From assembly GCA_036169595.1 (NCBI GenBank), contig CM069765.1, positions 4,746,001 through 4,810,000 on the forward strand: a stretch of 64,000 nt of DNA, given 5' to 3'. Position numbers and translations under genes: made by a program. The notes under the pieces were generated by a model. That model had not been told where the DNA came from. It saw only the letters and a program-made list of their open reading frames with translations, and ran no database searches. This document shows, piece by piece, positions 27,894 to 39,279 of this stretch. Position 1 is the stretch's first letter, and every line of letters starts with the position of its first letter. Source of the DNA: Dictyostelium firmibasis (Eukaryota > Evosea > Eumycetozoa > Dictyosteliales > Dictyosteliaceae).

Positions 27894-29332
27894 TCATTTA
27901 TTGTTTCTTAAATTAAAATTGATTTGTTCAATATGGAATATCATTATTAAACAGTACGAAAGGAAGTTTGGTTGATGAATTCCTCTTTGTTTTACTATTC
28001 CCCATCTATTCTTCATATCAGCAAACTTGTTCTCTACCAATGACCGTTTACCAGCTTGGAAATGATGGAATCTTGATTCCACAACTTTTCTTTCTTGATT
28101 GGAAAGTATTTCGTCACCTTTACCCAGAAGATTTTTGATTCTCTTTGGTGTATAAAACAAGGTACCGTTGTAAGCAGGGTCTGCAAGTACTGAAAACTCT
28201 TCTCCGTTTTTTATAAAAGAGTAAATTAGATCATTGAGACCAGTTAACATTGACATACCTGAATCATTATTATGACCTTTACCAATGATCGCAGAATCGA
28301 TTGTACCATTTTCATCGACAAGTATTTGAATTGTAAAAGAGTGATACTTTAAGTCGCCTCTGTACCATTCGAATTGATATGGATGCACTCGATTGATTCT
28401 AAAATCGGTACAATCGACATAATGTAAACAGTTTAAGTTCATTAACTCCAACGAGATTGTATAAAGACATGGTATCATAAGTGGAATAAGTGCACGTACA
28501 GCTCTTGAAATAGTAGCACTACTAATACTAAAGATTCTCTTTAACAATGGGGTCGAATTTGGTCCTTTCTAAATTATTTGACAAAAATATTTAATATTCT
28601 AATATAATAGTAATCTAATACTTATTTTTAATATGTACAGACCTTCAAAAAAAACAATACTAACAACACTTTCAATCTTGAATCTAACAAACATTTAAAC
28701 GCTTTGACTGAGTTTCTACACAATCTAACAATTTCATCAACGAGATCTATTGGTAAACCTAATTCATTGTAAACATCTACTTGATTGTAATGAGTTGGAT
28801 ATAAATCTTTAAATATTCTAACAGTTTTACGAGATTGGTTTTTATTTAATAGGGTTGGAACAAATGTATCGTTTCTATATCTCTTTTTAATTGTTCTTTC
28901 CAATCTATTAATATTAATATAGTTATGTCTAATAATTTTCTTTTGTTGAACATCATTATTTTCATTCAGTTGATTCAAAATCCTGAATGGATCATTGTTG
29001 AATATGTTTGTATTCGAGTTAAGTTTTTTAATTATAATACTCTTTATTAAGTTGATTTTGGAAATTGTTGCTATAATCATCTTTATTACTACAATAGTTT
29101 CTACATCATCGATATCGAATTGATTTGTATTTATAAAATCTTTTACAATTGTTTCAAATCGATTTCGTTCGAATGTTTCTAACATGTTTTTATTAAAACC
29201 ATCATCTAAAATTTCCCAAGTAGATTCATTAAAACTATATCCTTCCCATTTTATAAAGTATTCTATCGAACCATCTATAATTCTTTTATCTAAAATTTCT
29301 TCAACATTATATCGATAATTGTTACTATCCAT
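27894..29332 (-). CDS. HARB chromodomain-transposase (copy 2)
   Basis: Exons are 29332-28643 and 28568-27894, with the same splice sites as HARB-1. The chromodomain, helix-turn-helix and DDE motifs are all intact. It differs by a handful of residues (for example FDIDD, VPTLLNK, STPLLK at the exon junction). It is probably still capable of making a full-length protein. It converges on HARB-1's transposase gene, with the two 3' ends about 300 bp apart. Confidence 0.85.
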
Positions 29333-29851
29333 TTGAGTTAACTTTATATCAATTAAATAATTGTTATTTATAGGAATTATAGTTTATAAGTTTATATAAT
29401 ATTAATAGTTTATAGGTTTTTAATTATATTATTTAATGTAAATAGAAAATTAATGTGAAACAATTATTTTCACACAAGTGGTATAAAAAAATAATAAATT
29501 TAATTAAATTTAATTACTTTTTAACACTAACCCACACGTGGTAAAAATTATTGAAAATAAATTGAAAAAAATAAATAATTTAATTTGATTTAATTATTTA
29601 CCCCTAATGTGGTTAAATTATATCGATAATTTACAACAATTGACACGTGGCAATATTATTATTAAAATAAATTAATAAAAACACCCACATTTTTAATTTT
29701 ATTTTTTATTTTTTATTATTTTTTATTTTTTATTTTTTAATATCTTTAATTTTTTAATTAGAAAACTATAATAAGTTACACAAAACAATTTAATTATTAA
29801 AAACAAAAACAAACATATATATTAAGTAATAACATTCTTTTATTAAACACC

Positions 29852-30927
29852 ATGGGTATGCATTACTAAAATAAAAATAATATAGTTTACAAATTGTTTT
29901 ATTAACAAAATGTGTTTTAATAGATTTTAGAAATCTAAAAAAATATAAATTAGATAAATCAAACAATAACAATATTAATAAAAATAATATTAGTAATAAC
30001 TATGAATCAACAGAATCAACAGAATCTAGTAGTGAAAATGAAGAATATAGTGATGATATTGCATTGTCAAACAATGAAAATGATGATTACAGTGATAATG
30101 ATACTTTTAATGATAATGATAATAGGTTTGAAGATACTGATATCGAAAGTCAACAACAATCACTTGATTCTAGCGAGTCAGATAATGATTTAGATGACTC
30201 GGATTCCAGAGATATAGATTCAAACTCAAATGTTTGGAATTGGGAAACAACACATACATTCTTGACATTTTATTTAAAGAATTTAAGAAACCCGAATATC
30301 AATTCATTATCAAACAAAAGTGTAATGCAATTAACCGTTTCCGACTATAATAAAAAGTATAAAACCAATCTCAGTGTCAAACAAGCTTTGTCGTACTTAT
30401 CAAATCTCAGAGGCGTTAATTCAAAATTGAAAAAACCATTCACTCGTCCAAAGAGATTCACAAGTCATCACATCAATAAATATGGTTCCAAACATAATTT
30501 CAGTTTATATCTTGATACTTGTGAAAACTATTTTAACAAATCTTCTAAATTGTTGGAATTAATAGAGAAAGAATTAAGAAGTTCTCAAGTAATTGGTGAT
30601 ACCGAATCAAGATTAAATTCTTCCCAAATCTCTGATGATATTGCTTCTCAACAACAGAATAGAACAAATGTAAGAAGAGATCGTTATTCAACTTTAACAA
30701 ATATCTTTCAAGATGAAAAATCATTCAGAGGGAAGGTATGCTCCAGACTTGAAAAACAAGAACAGATCGAAAGAGAAAAGTTAGATCATCAAATTAAACA
30801 AGATAGTGTTAATAACTCTTTAAACTCTAGATTAATAACACAACTAGAAAGATCAAGTAACCAATTAGAAGTGTTGTCTGAAATATTGATTCAACTATTA
30901 AAAAATAAAACCAATCCCAATAAATAA
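29852..30927 (+). CDS. HARB Myb/SANT-like protein (copy 2)
   Basis: Exons are 29852-29855 (ATGG) and 29924-30927, 335 codons in frame. It has the same Myb/SANT-like core (NWETTHTFLTFYLKNLRNP) and coiled C-terminus as 24563-25638. Differences are few (SQQQS for SQEQS, DDIASQQ for DDISSQQ). It is divergent from the transposase at 29332, with a 519-bp spacer carrying the same CACGTG boxes. Confidence 0.78.
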
Positions 30928-31086
30928 AAATTAAATCTTTTCATTTATAAATTATAAAAAAAGTTTTCATTTTTTAAGCCTTTAATGTTTTTTTACAAAA
31001 ATTAAATTTAAATCTGTGAAAGTATACACATCTTAAGTTTTGAAATTGTAATTTAATATTTAAATTTAAGTAAGTGAAAACACCTC

Positions 31087-32608
31087 ATTAGCTCGTGTTC
31101 GTCGTAACAACATCTCAAAAGAAATCTACGGTTCCGAAGTGGTTCAACCAATCAAGATCAAAGACACTCCAAAGATGTTTGATGATACCGAATCTGAACG
31201 TGTAAGAAAGTTAGAAAGAACAATGAGGCCAAACAATCATTGTTAAAAGTTAACAATCAATCAAAGTCAAACTTTAAGAAATCAACCAATACAGGTGGTA
31301 ATAACACTACTGGAAGTAGTAGTTCGAATAACAAGTCCAGTAGTGGGAGTAATGGCCGATCCAACAACTTCAATGGATCCCAAAGTAATGCTGCATCAGG
31401 TAGCAGCAATACCAAGTCTGGAAACGGTACCAATTATCGTTTTCAGAAGAACAAGAAGTAAACTTACCAGTAGGTGGACGTCTCGTCCACTTCAAACAAG
31501 TTTGGAAAGAATTGGGTCTTCCAAACTTTTGTCAAGAAGTAGTAAACGGATTAAAGGTTCCACTACTTTCAAACTTCAAACCGATGCTGAACCCAATTCC
31601 GATTTCAATTCCAGAGGGTCCGAAATCAGATTGTATCACAAACGAAGTACAAGATTTATTAAAAGACAATGCAATAGAACAAGTACTTCCAAACCGTCAC
31701 TCCCAACTCGTTTTTTACTCCAACGTGTTTACGGTTCCAAAAGCTGGAACGAATTTACATCGTCCAGTACTAGATCTAAAAAGGTTAAACCTTTTTATCA
31801 AAAACCAATCATTCAAGATGGAAGGTCTAAAGAATCTGTCTTCAATGGTAAAACAAGGTTACTACATGGTAAAACTCGATATCAAGAAAGCTTATCTCCA
31901 TGTTTTAGTCGACGAAAGTTATCGAGATTTATTCCGATTCGTTTGGAAAGGAACTCATTACAGATGGAGAACAATGCCATTCGGGTTATCGTCAGCTCCT
32001 CGAATCTTTACAATGTTAATGAGACCAGTACTCCGAATGCTGAGAGATATCAACATTTCCGTAATCGCCTACTTAGACGATCTTCTAATCGTTGGTTCAA
32101 CAAAAGAAGAATGTTTAAACAACCTCAACAAAACAATGAATCTGTTAGTCAAACTCGGATTCAAGTTAAATCTAGAAAAGAGTGTTCTCGAGCCAACTCA
32201 ATCAATAACGTTTCTAGGATTACAAATCGATTCAATATCAATGAAGTTACTTGTTCCAAAAGAAAAGAAGAAGAGTATCATCAAAGATATCAGGAACTTT
32301 CTAAAACTCGAAACTTGTACTCTAAGAAAGTTAGCTGGTTTAAAAGGAAAACTGATTGCATTGAAAGATGCAGTAATACCATTCCGTTTGTACACTCGTC
32401 AAACAAACAAGTTTCATTGTCAAAGTCTGAAACTAGCAAATGGAAATTGGGATCAATCATTTCCAATTTCTCAAGATGTCAAGAAAGAAATTTCAAATTG
32501 GTTAACTCTCTTAAACCAATGGAATGGAAAAGAAATAAGTCTGTTTCCAAGTTACGATTATGTTCTAACAACAGATGCATCAGAATCAGGTGCAGGTGCA
32601 ACTTTAAT
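31087..32608 (+). mobile_element. DIRS-beta fragment between two HARB copies
   Basis: It covers the end of ORF1 to the RNase H region and is cut at both sides by HARB termini. At 32606-32608 (AAT) HARB-3 starts at exactly the same DIRS position as HARB-4 does at 51178-51180. Confidence 0.85.
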
Positions 32609-32624
32609 GAGGTGTTTACAGTAA
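31087..32624 (+). pseudogene. DIRS-beta ORF1 tail and RT fragment
   Basis: ORF1 (from LARVRRNN) carries a 13-bp deletion near 31211 that shifts its frame. RT is open at 31512-32624 with LDIKKAY, YLDD and TTDAS, but is cut after ATLM by the HARB-3 end. RNase H is incomplete, and the methyltransferase-like part and recombinase are absent. Confidence 0.85.
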
Positions 32625-33983
32625 ATTGTAGAAATCAAATTCAAAAATTAAGTACGGTGTACTTTCACAGATTTAAATTTAATTTTTGTAAAACATATCA
32701 AATTTTCGACGAAAACTCTTTTAAATTAAAATAAACTTTAAAAGGAATAAAAAAATAATATAATTTTAAAAATATATTCATTTATTGTTTCTTAAATTAA
32801 AATTGATTTGTTCAATATGGAATATCATTATTAAACAGTACGAAAGGAAGTTTGGTTGATGAATTCCTCTTTGTTTTACTATTCCCCATCTATTCTTCAT
32901 ATCAGCAAACTTGTTCTCTACCAATGACCGTTTACCAGCTTGGAAATGATGGAATCTTGATTCCACAACTTTTCTTTCTTGATTGGAAAGTATTTCGTCA
33001 CCTTTACCAAGAAGATTTTTGATTCTCTTTGGTGTATAAAACAAGGTACCGTTGTAAGCAGGGTCTGCAAGTACTGAAAACTCTTCTCCGTTTTTTATAA
33101 AAGAGTAAATTAGATCATTGAGACCAGTTAACATTGACATACCTGAATCTTTATTATGACCTTTACCAATGATCGCAGAATCGATTGTACCATGTTCATC
33201 GACAAGTATTTGAATTGTAAAAGAGTGATACTTTAAGTCGCCTCTGTACCATTCGAATTGATATGGATGCACTCGATTGATTCTAAAATCGGTACAATCG
33301 ACATAATGTAAACAGTTTACGTTCATTAACTCCAACGAGATGGTATAAAGACATGGTATCATAAGTGGAATAAGTGCACGTACAGCTCTTGAAATAGTAG
33401 CACTACTAATACTAAAGATTCTCTTTAACAATGAGGTTGAATTTGGTCCTTTCTAAATTATTTGACAAAAATATTTAATATTCCAATATAATAGTAATCT
33501 AATACTTATTTTTAATATGTACAGACCTTCAAAAAAAACAATACTAACAACACTTTCAATCTTGAATCTAACAAACATTTAAACTCTTTGACTGAGTTTC
33601 TACACAATCTAACAATTTCATCAACGAGATCTATTGGTAAACCTAATTCATTGTAAACATCTACTTGATTGTAATGAGTTGGATATAAATCTTTAAATAT
33701 TCTAACAGTTTTACGAGATTGGTTTTTATTTAATGGAGTTGGAACAAATGTATCATTTCTATATCTCTTTTTAATTGTTCTTTCCAATCTATTAATATTA
33801 ATATAGTTATGTCTAATAATTTTCTTTTGTTGAACATCATTATTTTCATTCAGTTGATTCAAAATCCTGAATGGATCATTGTTGAATATGTTTGTATTCG
33901 AGTTAAGTTTTTTAATTATAATACTCTTTATTAAGTTGATTTTGGAAATTGTTGCTATAATCATCTTTATTACTACAATAGTT
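32609..33983 (-). mobile_element. HARB-3, truncated by TE-A2
   Basis: It starts with GAGGTGTTTACAG (transposase side). It loses its chromodomain, spacer, Myb gene and other end at the TE-A2 border (33984). Confidence 0.85.
32778..33983 (-). pseudogene. HARB chromodomain-transposase, 5' end lost
   Basis: Exon 2 (33452-32778) is intact with VDCTDF, LADPAYNG and VENKFADMKNRW. Exon 1 survives only from 33983 to 33527, so the start codon and the whole chromodomain are missing. Small changes (for example LMNVNC, VDEHGT) set it apart from the other copies. Confidence 0.85.
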
Positions 33984-34267
33984 CACTACAACATTTCTTC
34001 TACCCCCTGCTGTGTGTTTTTCTGAAGTAATTTTTGAAAGTGTGGGTGGGGGTAGCTGCGCAAATTTTTTTTTTTTTTTTAAATTATTTCAATTTTTTTT
34101 TTCAAAATTTTATTTTTCATATCATTCACCTCAAATAAACTACATTATAATATATATTTATTACCTATTTGATAATTTTATTTGTTTACTTTATTTGTTA
34201 CTTTATAATATATATTTTGTGCCCGTTTTATTTATTTATTATTTTTTAGAGGTGTTAATTAAATTAG

Positions 34268-35062
34268 TCAATCTAATAAAATTGTATTATTTCGACGCAA
34301 TCTGAAAAAATGCTCAACATTATTACCTTCATTGTTGAATGGAAAGTCAGTAAGTTTTATAATTATTTTTTTATTATCACGTGGATCAATCTTTTCAAAA
34401 CATACTCTATACCAATAAAAATTATGTTTTTGTTTATGTTTAACCATTTGACCTCTATCACCACACAATGATTCAATTTTCACCAATAATTTCTCACCAC
34501 TGATCAATGTATTAATTTTTTGTTTATCCACCCATTCCACCTCTTCATCTTTAATATAGGGAATAATATTATTATTTAGAGTACATTGATACTCAACAAA
34601 ATCCAATACTTGGCTGTATGTATATATTTGGTTAGTTTCTATAATTAATAGACTATTTTATAAATAAATAGTTTATTATAATAACATATGTGGATAATAT
34701 ATATATATATATAGCATAACACTTACTCGAATTTCAACAAATATTCAATTTCATTATAGGTTGTGGATAATTTATAACCAACAACAACAGCAGGCCAAAA
34801 CGAAAATTTAAATTCGTTATTGAATTGGCTAAGAGCTTTCACAGGCTGACCAACATGATATTTAACATTGATGTTATGGTTTTTCTTCCATGTTAACCTC
34901 GCAACCTTGTATAGAGATAAGGTGTTTGCCAAAACAACATCATCGACCATAGAAGATGATGAATCGACATGTGTCAATCTATTTGGGGACCGTTGAACAT
35001 GGTCAGATGAGGTGGTAGTTTCTGGTCTTTTATTTCTATTGTAAGTAGTAGTTGTTGTTGTA

Positions 35063-35094
<32 letters not shown>

Positions 35095-35843
35095 TGTCAA
35101 AGTATTGATATTTGGATTTATATCTGGTATAGGTTGATCATCATCATCATCATAATCAATAATATCAAAACAAATATTTTCATTTTGGTATTCATCATCA
35201 GCATCGGCATCGTACACATCTTGAAAACCTAAATCAAGTTCGTCACATTCATCATATTGGTCAACAGCAGCAACTATATTTAAACTATATTCACCAATAC
35301 CAGATCCAAACAAATCTCTGTAGTCAAACATATTATGATTCAGTTTGTCAGCAGAGTATGAAGTATTTCTTGATGATGGTGTTAGCATACTTTTGTACTC
35401 GTCAACGGTATGAGTTACCTTTGTTATATAATTAGATTTGGTAATTTGTTGTAAACAAGCATCTTCATTATCTCCACCAACTCTATATTTGGTTTTATTC
35501 GTGCTCCGGGTATATATTATTTTATTTAAGAAGTGCTCTCCTTCTGTTGCAAAGTTTGCCAGTGCTTCGATACAAATACCCATTTTTCCATACTTTTCAA
35601 TGAAATAGCCAGTATGGCAAATAAGTATGTGTAAGTATGTAGAAATTACTTCTTTGGTGGTCCAGTTAATATCATAAATTTCCAAAGCTAAATTACCAAA
35701 TACTGATGCATATTCCAACCATTTAGACTCAGAACATGCTGTCACACTAGACATCAAACTAATTAATGCATACATCATTTTCCACAATTTTGATACCTGG
35801 TTTTGTATTTATTATTTGTAAGTATTAATTTATAAAATATGTA

Positions 35844-35931
<88 letters not shown>

Positions 35932-38207
35932 TATTATTATTATTATTATTATTTATTATTTATTATTTATTATTTATTATTTATTATTTATTATTTATTA
36001 TTTATTATTTATTATTTATTATTTATCATTTATTATTTATTTATTATTTATTATTATTATTATTATTTATTATTTATTATTATTACTATTTATTATTTAT
36101 TATTTTTATTTTTATTATTTTTTATTTATTACTATTTTTAATTAATTTATTTATTATGGTTCTCCATTATTAAATTTTTTTTACTTACTTTATGTTTATT
36201 AGGATTTAAAGAGTATTTATTTACAATTGCTACCAACTTTTCATACTTGAATAAAATCATAATTAACTCATTATATTTAATTCTAGAGTTTCTGAAATTT
36301 GTTGGGAGGTCAGCAAATGATCCATCAGATGGTTTAAATAGTTTAATTCCACACTCTTCTTTAAGAAAATGTTCCAACTCTCTTCTATACTTTGACTTTC
36401 TGGTGATGTGTGTTGGATCAGGTAGATTAACAATTTCTTCATCAACAATCAATTTAAAAAATTGTTTTATCACGGCCTGTACCATATGTAAAAAATCTGG
36501 TACAATTTGATCCAATGGAATTGGTAGAATGGGTGAAGATCTTTGCCCTTTACATCTTTTGGTAGTTGATGCAGATGCTCCAACAGGAGCATGTTTGTGC
36601 ATATTATAGATGTCTCTAAATGGTCTTTTATGGAATCGATTCATCTCATCTTTTGTAATCTCACACCAAGGGCATCGGTATGTACTCTGTCTTTTCCAAA
36701 CAGTATACAATCCCAGAATATTTATCAAACAAGCTAAATCCAATACTAAAACTAAATCAACATTGTACACTATTCTTTTGAATGTGTGTCTAAATCCATT
36801 GAAAACGTTTTGTAAATCATTATTTTTAACCATGTAGTTTAAGGTTTTAATCAATGGAGCCAACTCTTCTTTCAAAGTTAAAACATCTTCATCTCCTTGG
36901 TATATTAAAAATTGATAAGCGTCATATGGTGATTTACTTTTAGCTACCAATTTTTGTGAATGCACACCTTGCATTGTACCAATTACTTGTTTCACAGTCC
37001 CATTATTGGTCATTCCTGCGCCGTCTATGCCCATATGAATTAAAAAATTTTGTGGTGGATTTTCATTTTCAATCAACATGTTCAACAACTTTCTAATTGA
37101 AATGTATCTACCCCTATTGGTTGAAATAGATGCTTCTATTAGCTCTTCTAATTCTATTACATTTTTGTATATGTAAGTTTAGTTAATATAAATATAAAAA
37201 AAAAGAAGAAAAAACCAATTACTAATCAATATATTACCTTTTCTACATTCTTTTTTAATGTGATATAATGTGAAATCACTAGATAATTTCATGGTGTTTT
37301 GAAAATTTTTCCATTTAGAATCAACAATACCATGTATGAGTTTCATACAAGCCACCGTCTTGATTGAAAGATGATCAGTACTAATTCTACTCAAATTATT
37401 TGAGATATCTCTGTTGTTTGCATTTACAACCAAATTTGCCGCTTTGTTACATCCTGGACAACGCTCATGTTCCTCAATTTGCAAATCACCATGTGTGTGT
37501 CTCACCAATTTGATATGTCTTTGCCAATTTGATATAGTCAGACTAGCATTACAATTCCAGTGAATACATTTTTTGATTTGTACCTCTGTTACTTCAGCCT
37601 CTTCTTCAACATAATCCTCCTCTCGTCTTTGATTTTGAAATTCAATTTCCCTTTGAATTTGAAGTTCACCATCTCTTATAAATCCCATTATTATTTCTTC
37701 TTCACTTCTCTGAACTTGATTGTTTCTTATTTCAGATGGTACAATATATGGTTTTTTAAAATTAATTGGTTGGTTGAAATAATAACACACATGACAATTG
37801 GGCGTACATCTGTTTTGGTGCAATTCCAAACGTTTTTCATGTTTATTCCTGTATCCAGTGTCTGAAAATCTGCTGTTGCAAGGGTCGTGTCTGCAAGTAT
37901 ACCAGTTTGGTATTTGGTTAGATATTGGATGTTGATTTACAGGTACATTTACACCAACCACATTGGACAAACGTGGTGTAGCTGTGTATGAAATTTCAGG
38001 TTCAAACTCAACATTGCTTGGCTGAGTACTATTCAAACTTGGTTGAGAATTGGTTGGAACATCATCATCCTCATCAGCAGCAATCAATAAATAATTTAAT
38101 CCACCACCACCACCACCACCACCACTACTACTACTACTATTTCCAACAGAGCAATAATAATTCAACAATATAATTAAAAAAATTAAATAATTTATTTTCA
38201 TTTTCAT
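34268..38207 (-). CDS. TE-A transposase, full length (1116 aa, four exons)
   Basis: Exons are 38207-37238, 37153-36189, 35796-34727 and 34613-34268. All junctions are GT-AG and sum to 1117 codons in one frame. Residues 1-18 are strongly hydrophobic, then Ser/Gly runs. Zinc-finger-like C-x4-C-x12-H-x6-H lies at 105-130 and C-x4-C-x11-H-x5-H at 214-237. Candidate catalytic residues are D367 (IDGAGM), D462 (LDLACLINILGL) and E730 or E732 (FATEGEHF). Scaffold motifs are C484/C487 (CPWC), D543-x2-H546 (DFLH) and H701-x4-H706. Residues 735-945 are acidic and Thr-rich. About 945-1116 look like tandem Tudor/agenet/PWWP-type domains (KYHVGQPVKAL, FWPAVVVGY). The order matches RAG1/Transib/CMC-type transposases. 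The exact superfamily is unproven. Confidence 0.78.
35797..36188 (-). repeat. TE-A2 intron 2 with ATT/TTAT microsatellite
   Basis: The 392-bp intron consists mostly of (ATT)n at 35845-35930 and (ATTT)n/(ATT)n beyond. It is at the same place as 1720-2082 in TE-A1 but with a longer trinucleotide part. Confidence 0.8.
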
Positions 38208-38336
38208 TAAAATAATAACAATAATATTACAAAAAAAAAAAAAATCACAAAAAAAAAAAAAAAAAAAAAATAACCAACAAAAAAAAAAAAAAAAAATTTT
38301 AATTTTAAAAAAAAATATAAATAAAAATTAATTATT

Positions 38337-38381
38337 AACCGATTCAGTTTGTGATAAATCTTTACACGGACTGAATCGGTT
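38337..38381 (-). promoter_or_regulatory. TE-A subterminal palindrome (possible transposase or promoter site)
   Basis: Twelve-base arms, AACCGATTCAGT and ACTGAATCGGTT, are separated by 21 bp. The site lies about 130 bp upstream of the start codon and 200 bp inside the element end. It is repeated exactly in TE-A3 (56667-56711). GC-richer than its surroundings, it is a candidate binding site. Confidence 0.5.
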
Positions 38382-38581
38382 GAAAAATACACTTTTATTT
38401 GAATTTTTAGGAGACGGCAGGTTGCGAAGATTTCAGGTGGTATATGTCGAAATCTTCCCACAATTTTTATATGAGAAACTTTTTTTTTTTTTCAAAGTTA
38501 ATTTTTACATATTAAATTTTTATGAGACCCCACTTAACACTTGTAAAAACCCACGGCAGGGGGAGAAGATAATTTGCAGTG

Positions 38582-38896
38582 TTTTATTATTATTTTTTTT
38601 TCAAAGAATTAACATTTTATAACAACACTATACAACAATTAATAGGCTATCACATTTAAAGAATTTTTATTCATTGAGCAGATATATCCTTACATATTTA
38701 TTTTTATTTTCTTTTTTTCAAAAAAATAAAAATAAATACATAGTCTCTTGCATCAATCTTTTTATTTTTCTTAATGCTGCACTATTGATATCACCAACTA
38801 CCTATTATTCATCTTTTGTGAATATAGATATTGATGTATCTTTCCCTCTTTATAACTTTTTATCTCTCTTGTCAGAAAAAAAAAAAAATAAAAAAG
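38582..38896 (-). mobile_element. SKIPPER 5' leader (internal region next to 5' LTR)
   Basis: The sequence lies directly downstream (minus strand) of a complete LTR and is cut by the TE-A2 end. It is AT-rich with no long ORF. There is no TGG-type tRNA primer site at the LTR border (the sequence after CCAACA is CTTTTTTATTTT). No Gag is readable. Confidence 0.65.
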
Positions 38897-39279
38897 TGTT
38901 GGGGTTTCCCCTCGTTTACTTATTCTAACTATATAACTACTAATGCTGTACCTGTATATCCACTAACTATCTCTATAATATAATCATACAATCTACATCC
39001 TAATTTCTATCTAATTTTATTTATATAATTAAAACAAATAAATATAAAAATTCTTACAATAAAGGTAAAGTTTCAGTGTGGGAAAAAAACTAGCGTAATG
39101 ATTTATTTTAAAAAAATTATAAAAACATCTTCGACTTTTTCGAAGAGAAAAAAATAACAAAATTTCGACAATTGTAAAAATTTAATTTAATTTTTACGAA
39201 CTTCGTCTTGAGCACATTATTTCATTATTTTGTGTCTTGAGTTACTATTTCTTTTAATAAAACTAGTTAAACTCTAACA
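38897..39279 (-). repeat. SKIPPER LTR, complete (383 bp)
   Basis: On the minus strand it starts TGTTAGAG (39279) and ends GGGGAAACCCCAACA (38897). It is the uninterrupted version of the LTR split at 7984/12769. It contains the CGAAAAAGTCGAAGATG segment. Its outer border abuts the microsatellite intron of TE-A3. Confidence 0.88.

Larger units (their letters stand above)
27767..31086 (-). mobile_element. HARB-2 body (minus orientation)
   Basis: It runs from the AGT duplication to the Myb-side terminus ...AAGTGAAAACACCTC at 31086, and its missing outer end is 24362-24406. Its two flanks are DIRS-beta from different places (recombinase at 24361, ORF1 at 31087) with no matching 3-bp duplication. 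The locus has therefore recombined after insertion. Confidence 0.85.
33984..38581 (-). mobile_element. TE-A2: complete RAG1/Transib-like DNA transposon (4.6 kb)
   Basis: Both ends are present: CACTACAACATTTC at 33984 and CACTGCAAATTATC (reverse strand) at 38581. It contains a single four-exon gene. The left flank is HARB-3 and the right flank is SKIPPER leader, i.e. different DNA. No target duplication can be read, and at least one flank has been rearranged. Confidence 0.85.

Noticed and set aside
35839-36141. Poly-Ile/Tyr frame
   Set aside because: It is a translation of the ATT/ATTT microsatellite in TE-A2 intron 2.
34268-38207. TE-A as a hAT or Mutator element
   Set aside because: No hAT dimerisation block or MULE-type CxxH core is seen. 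The C-x2-C placed about 20 residues after the second Asp plus H-x4-H just before the acidic motif fits RAG1/Transib/CMC better.
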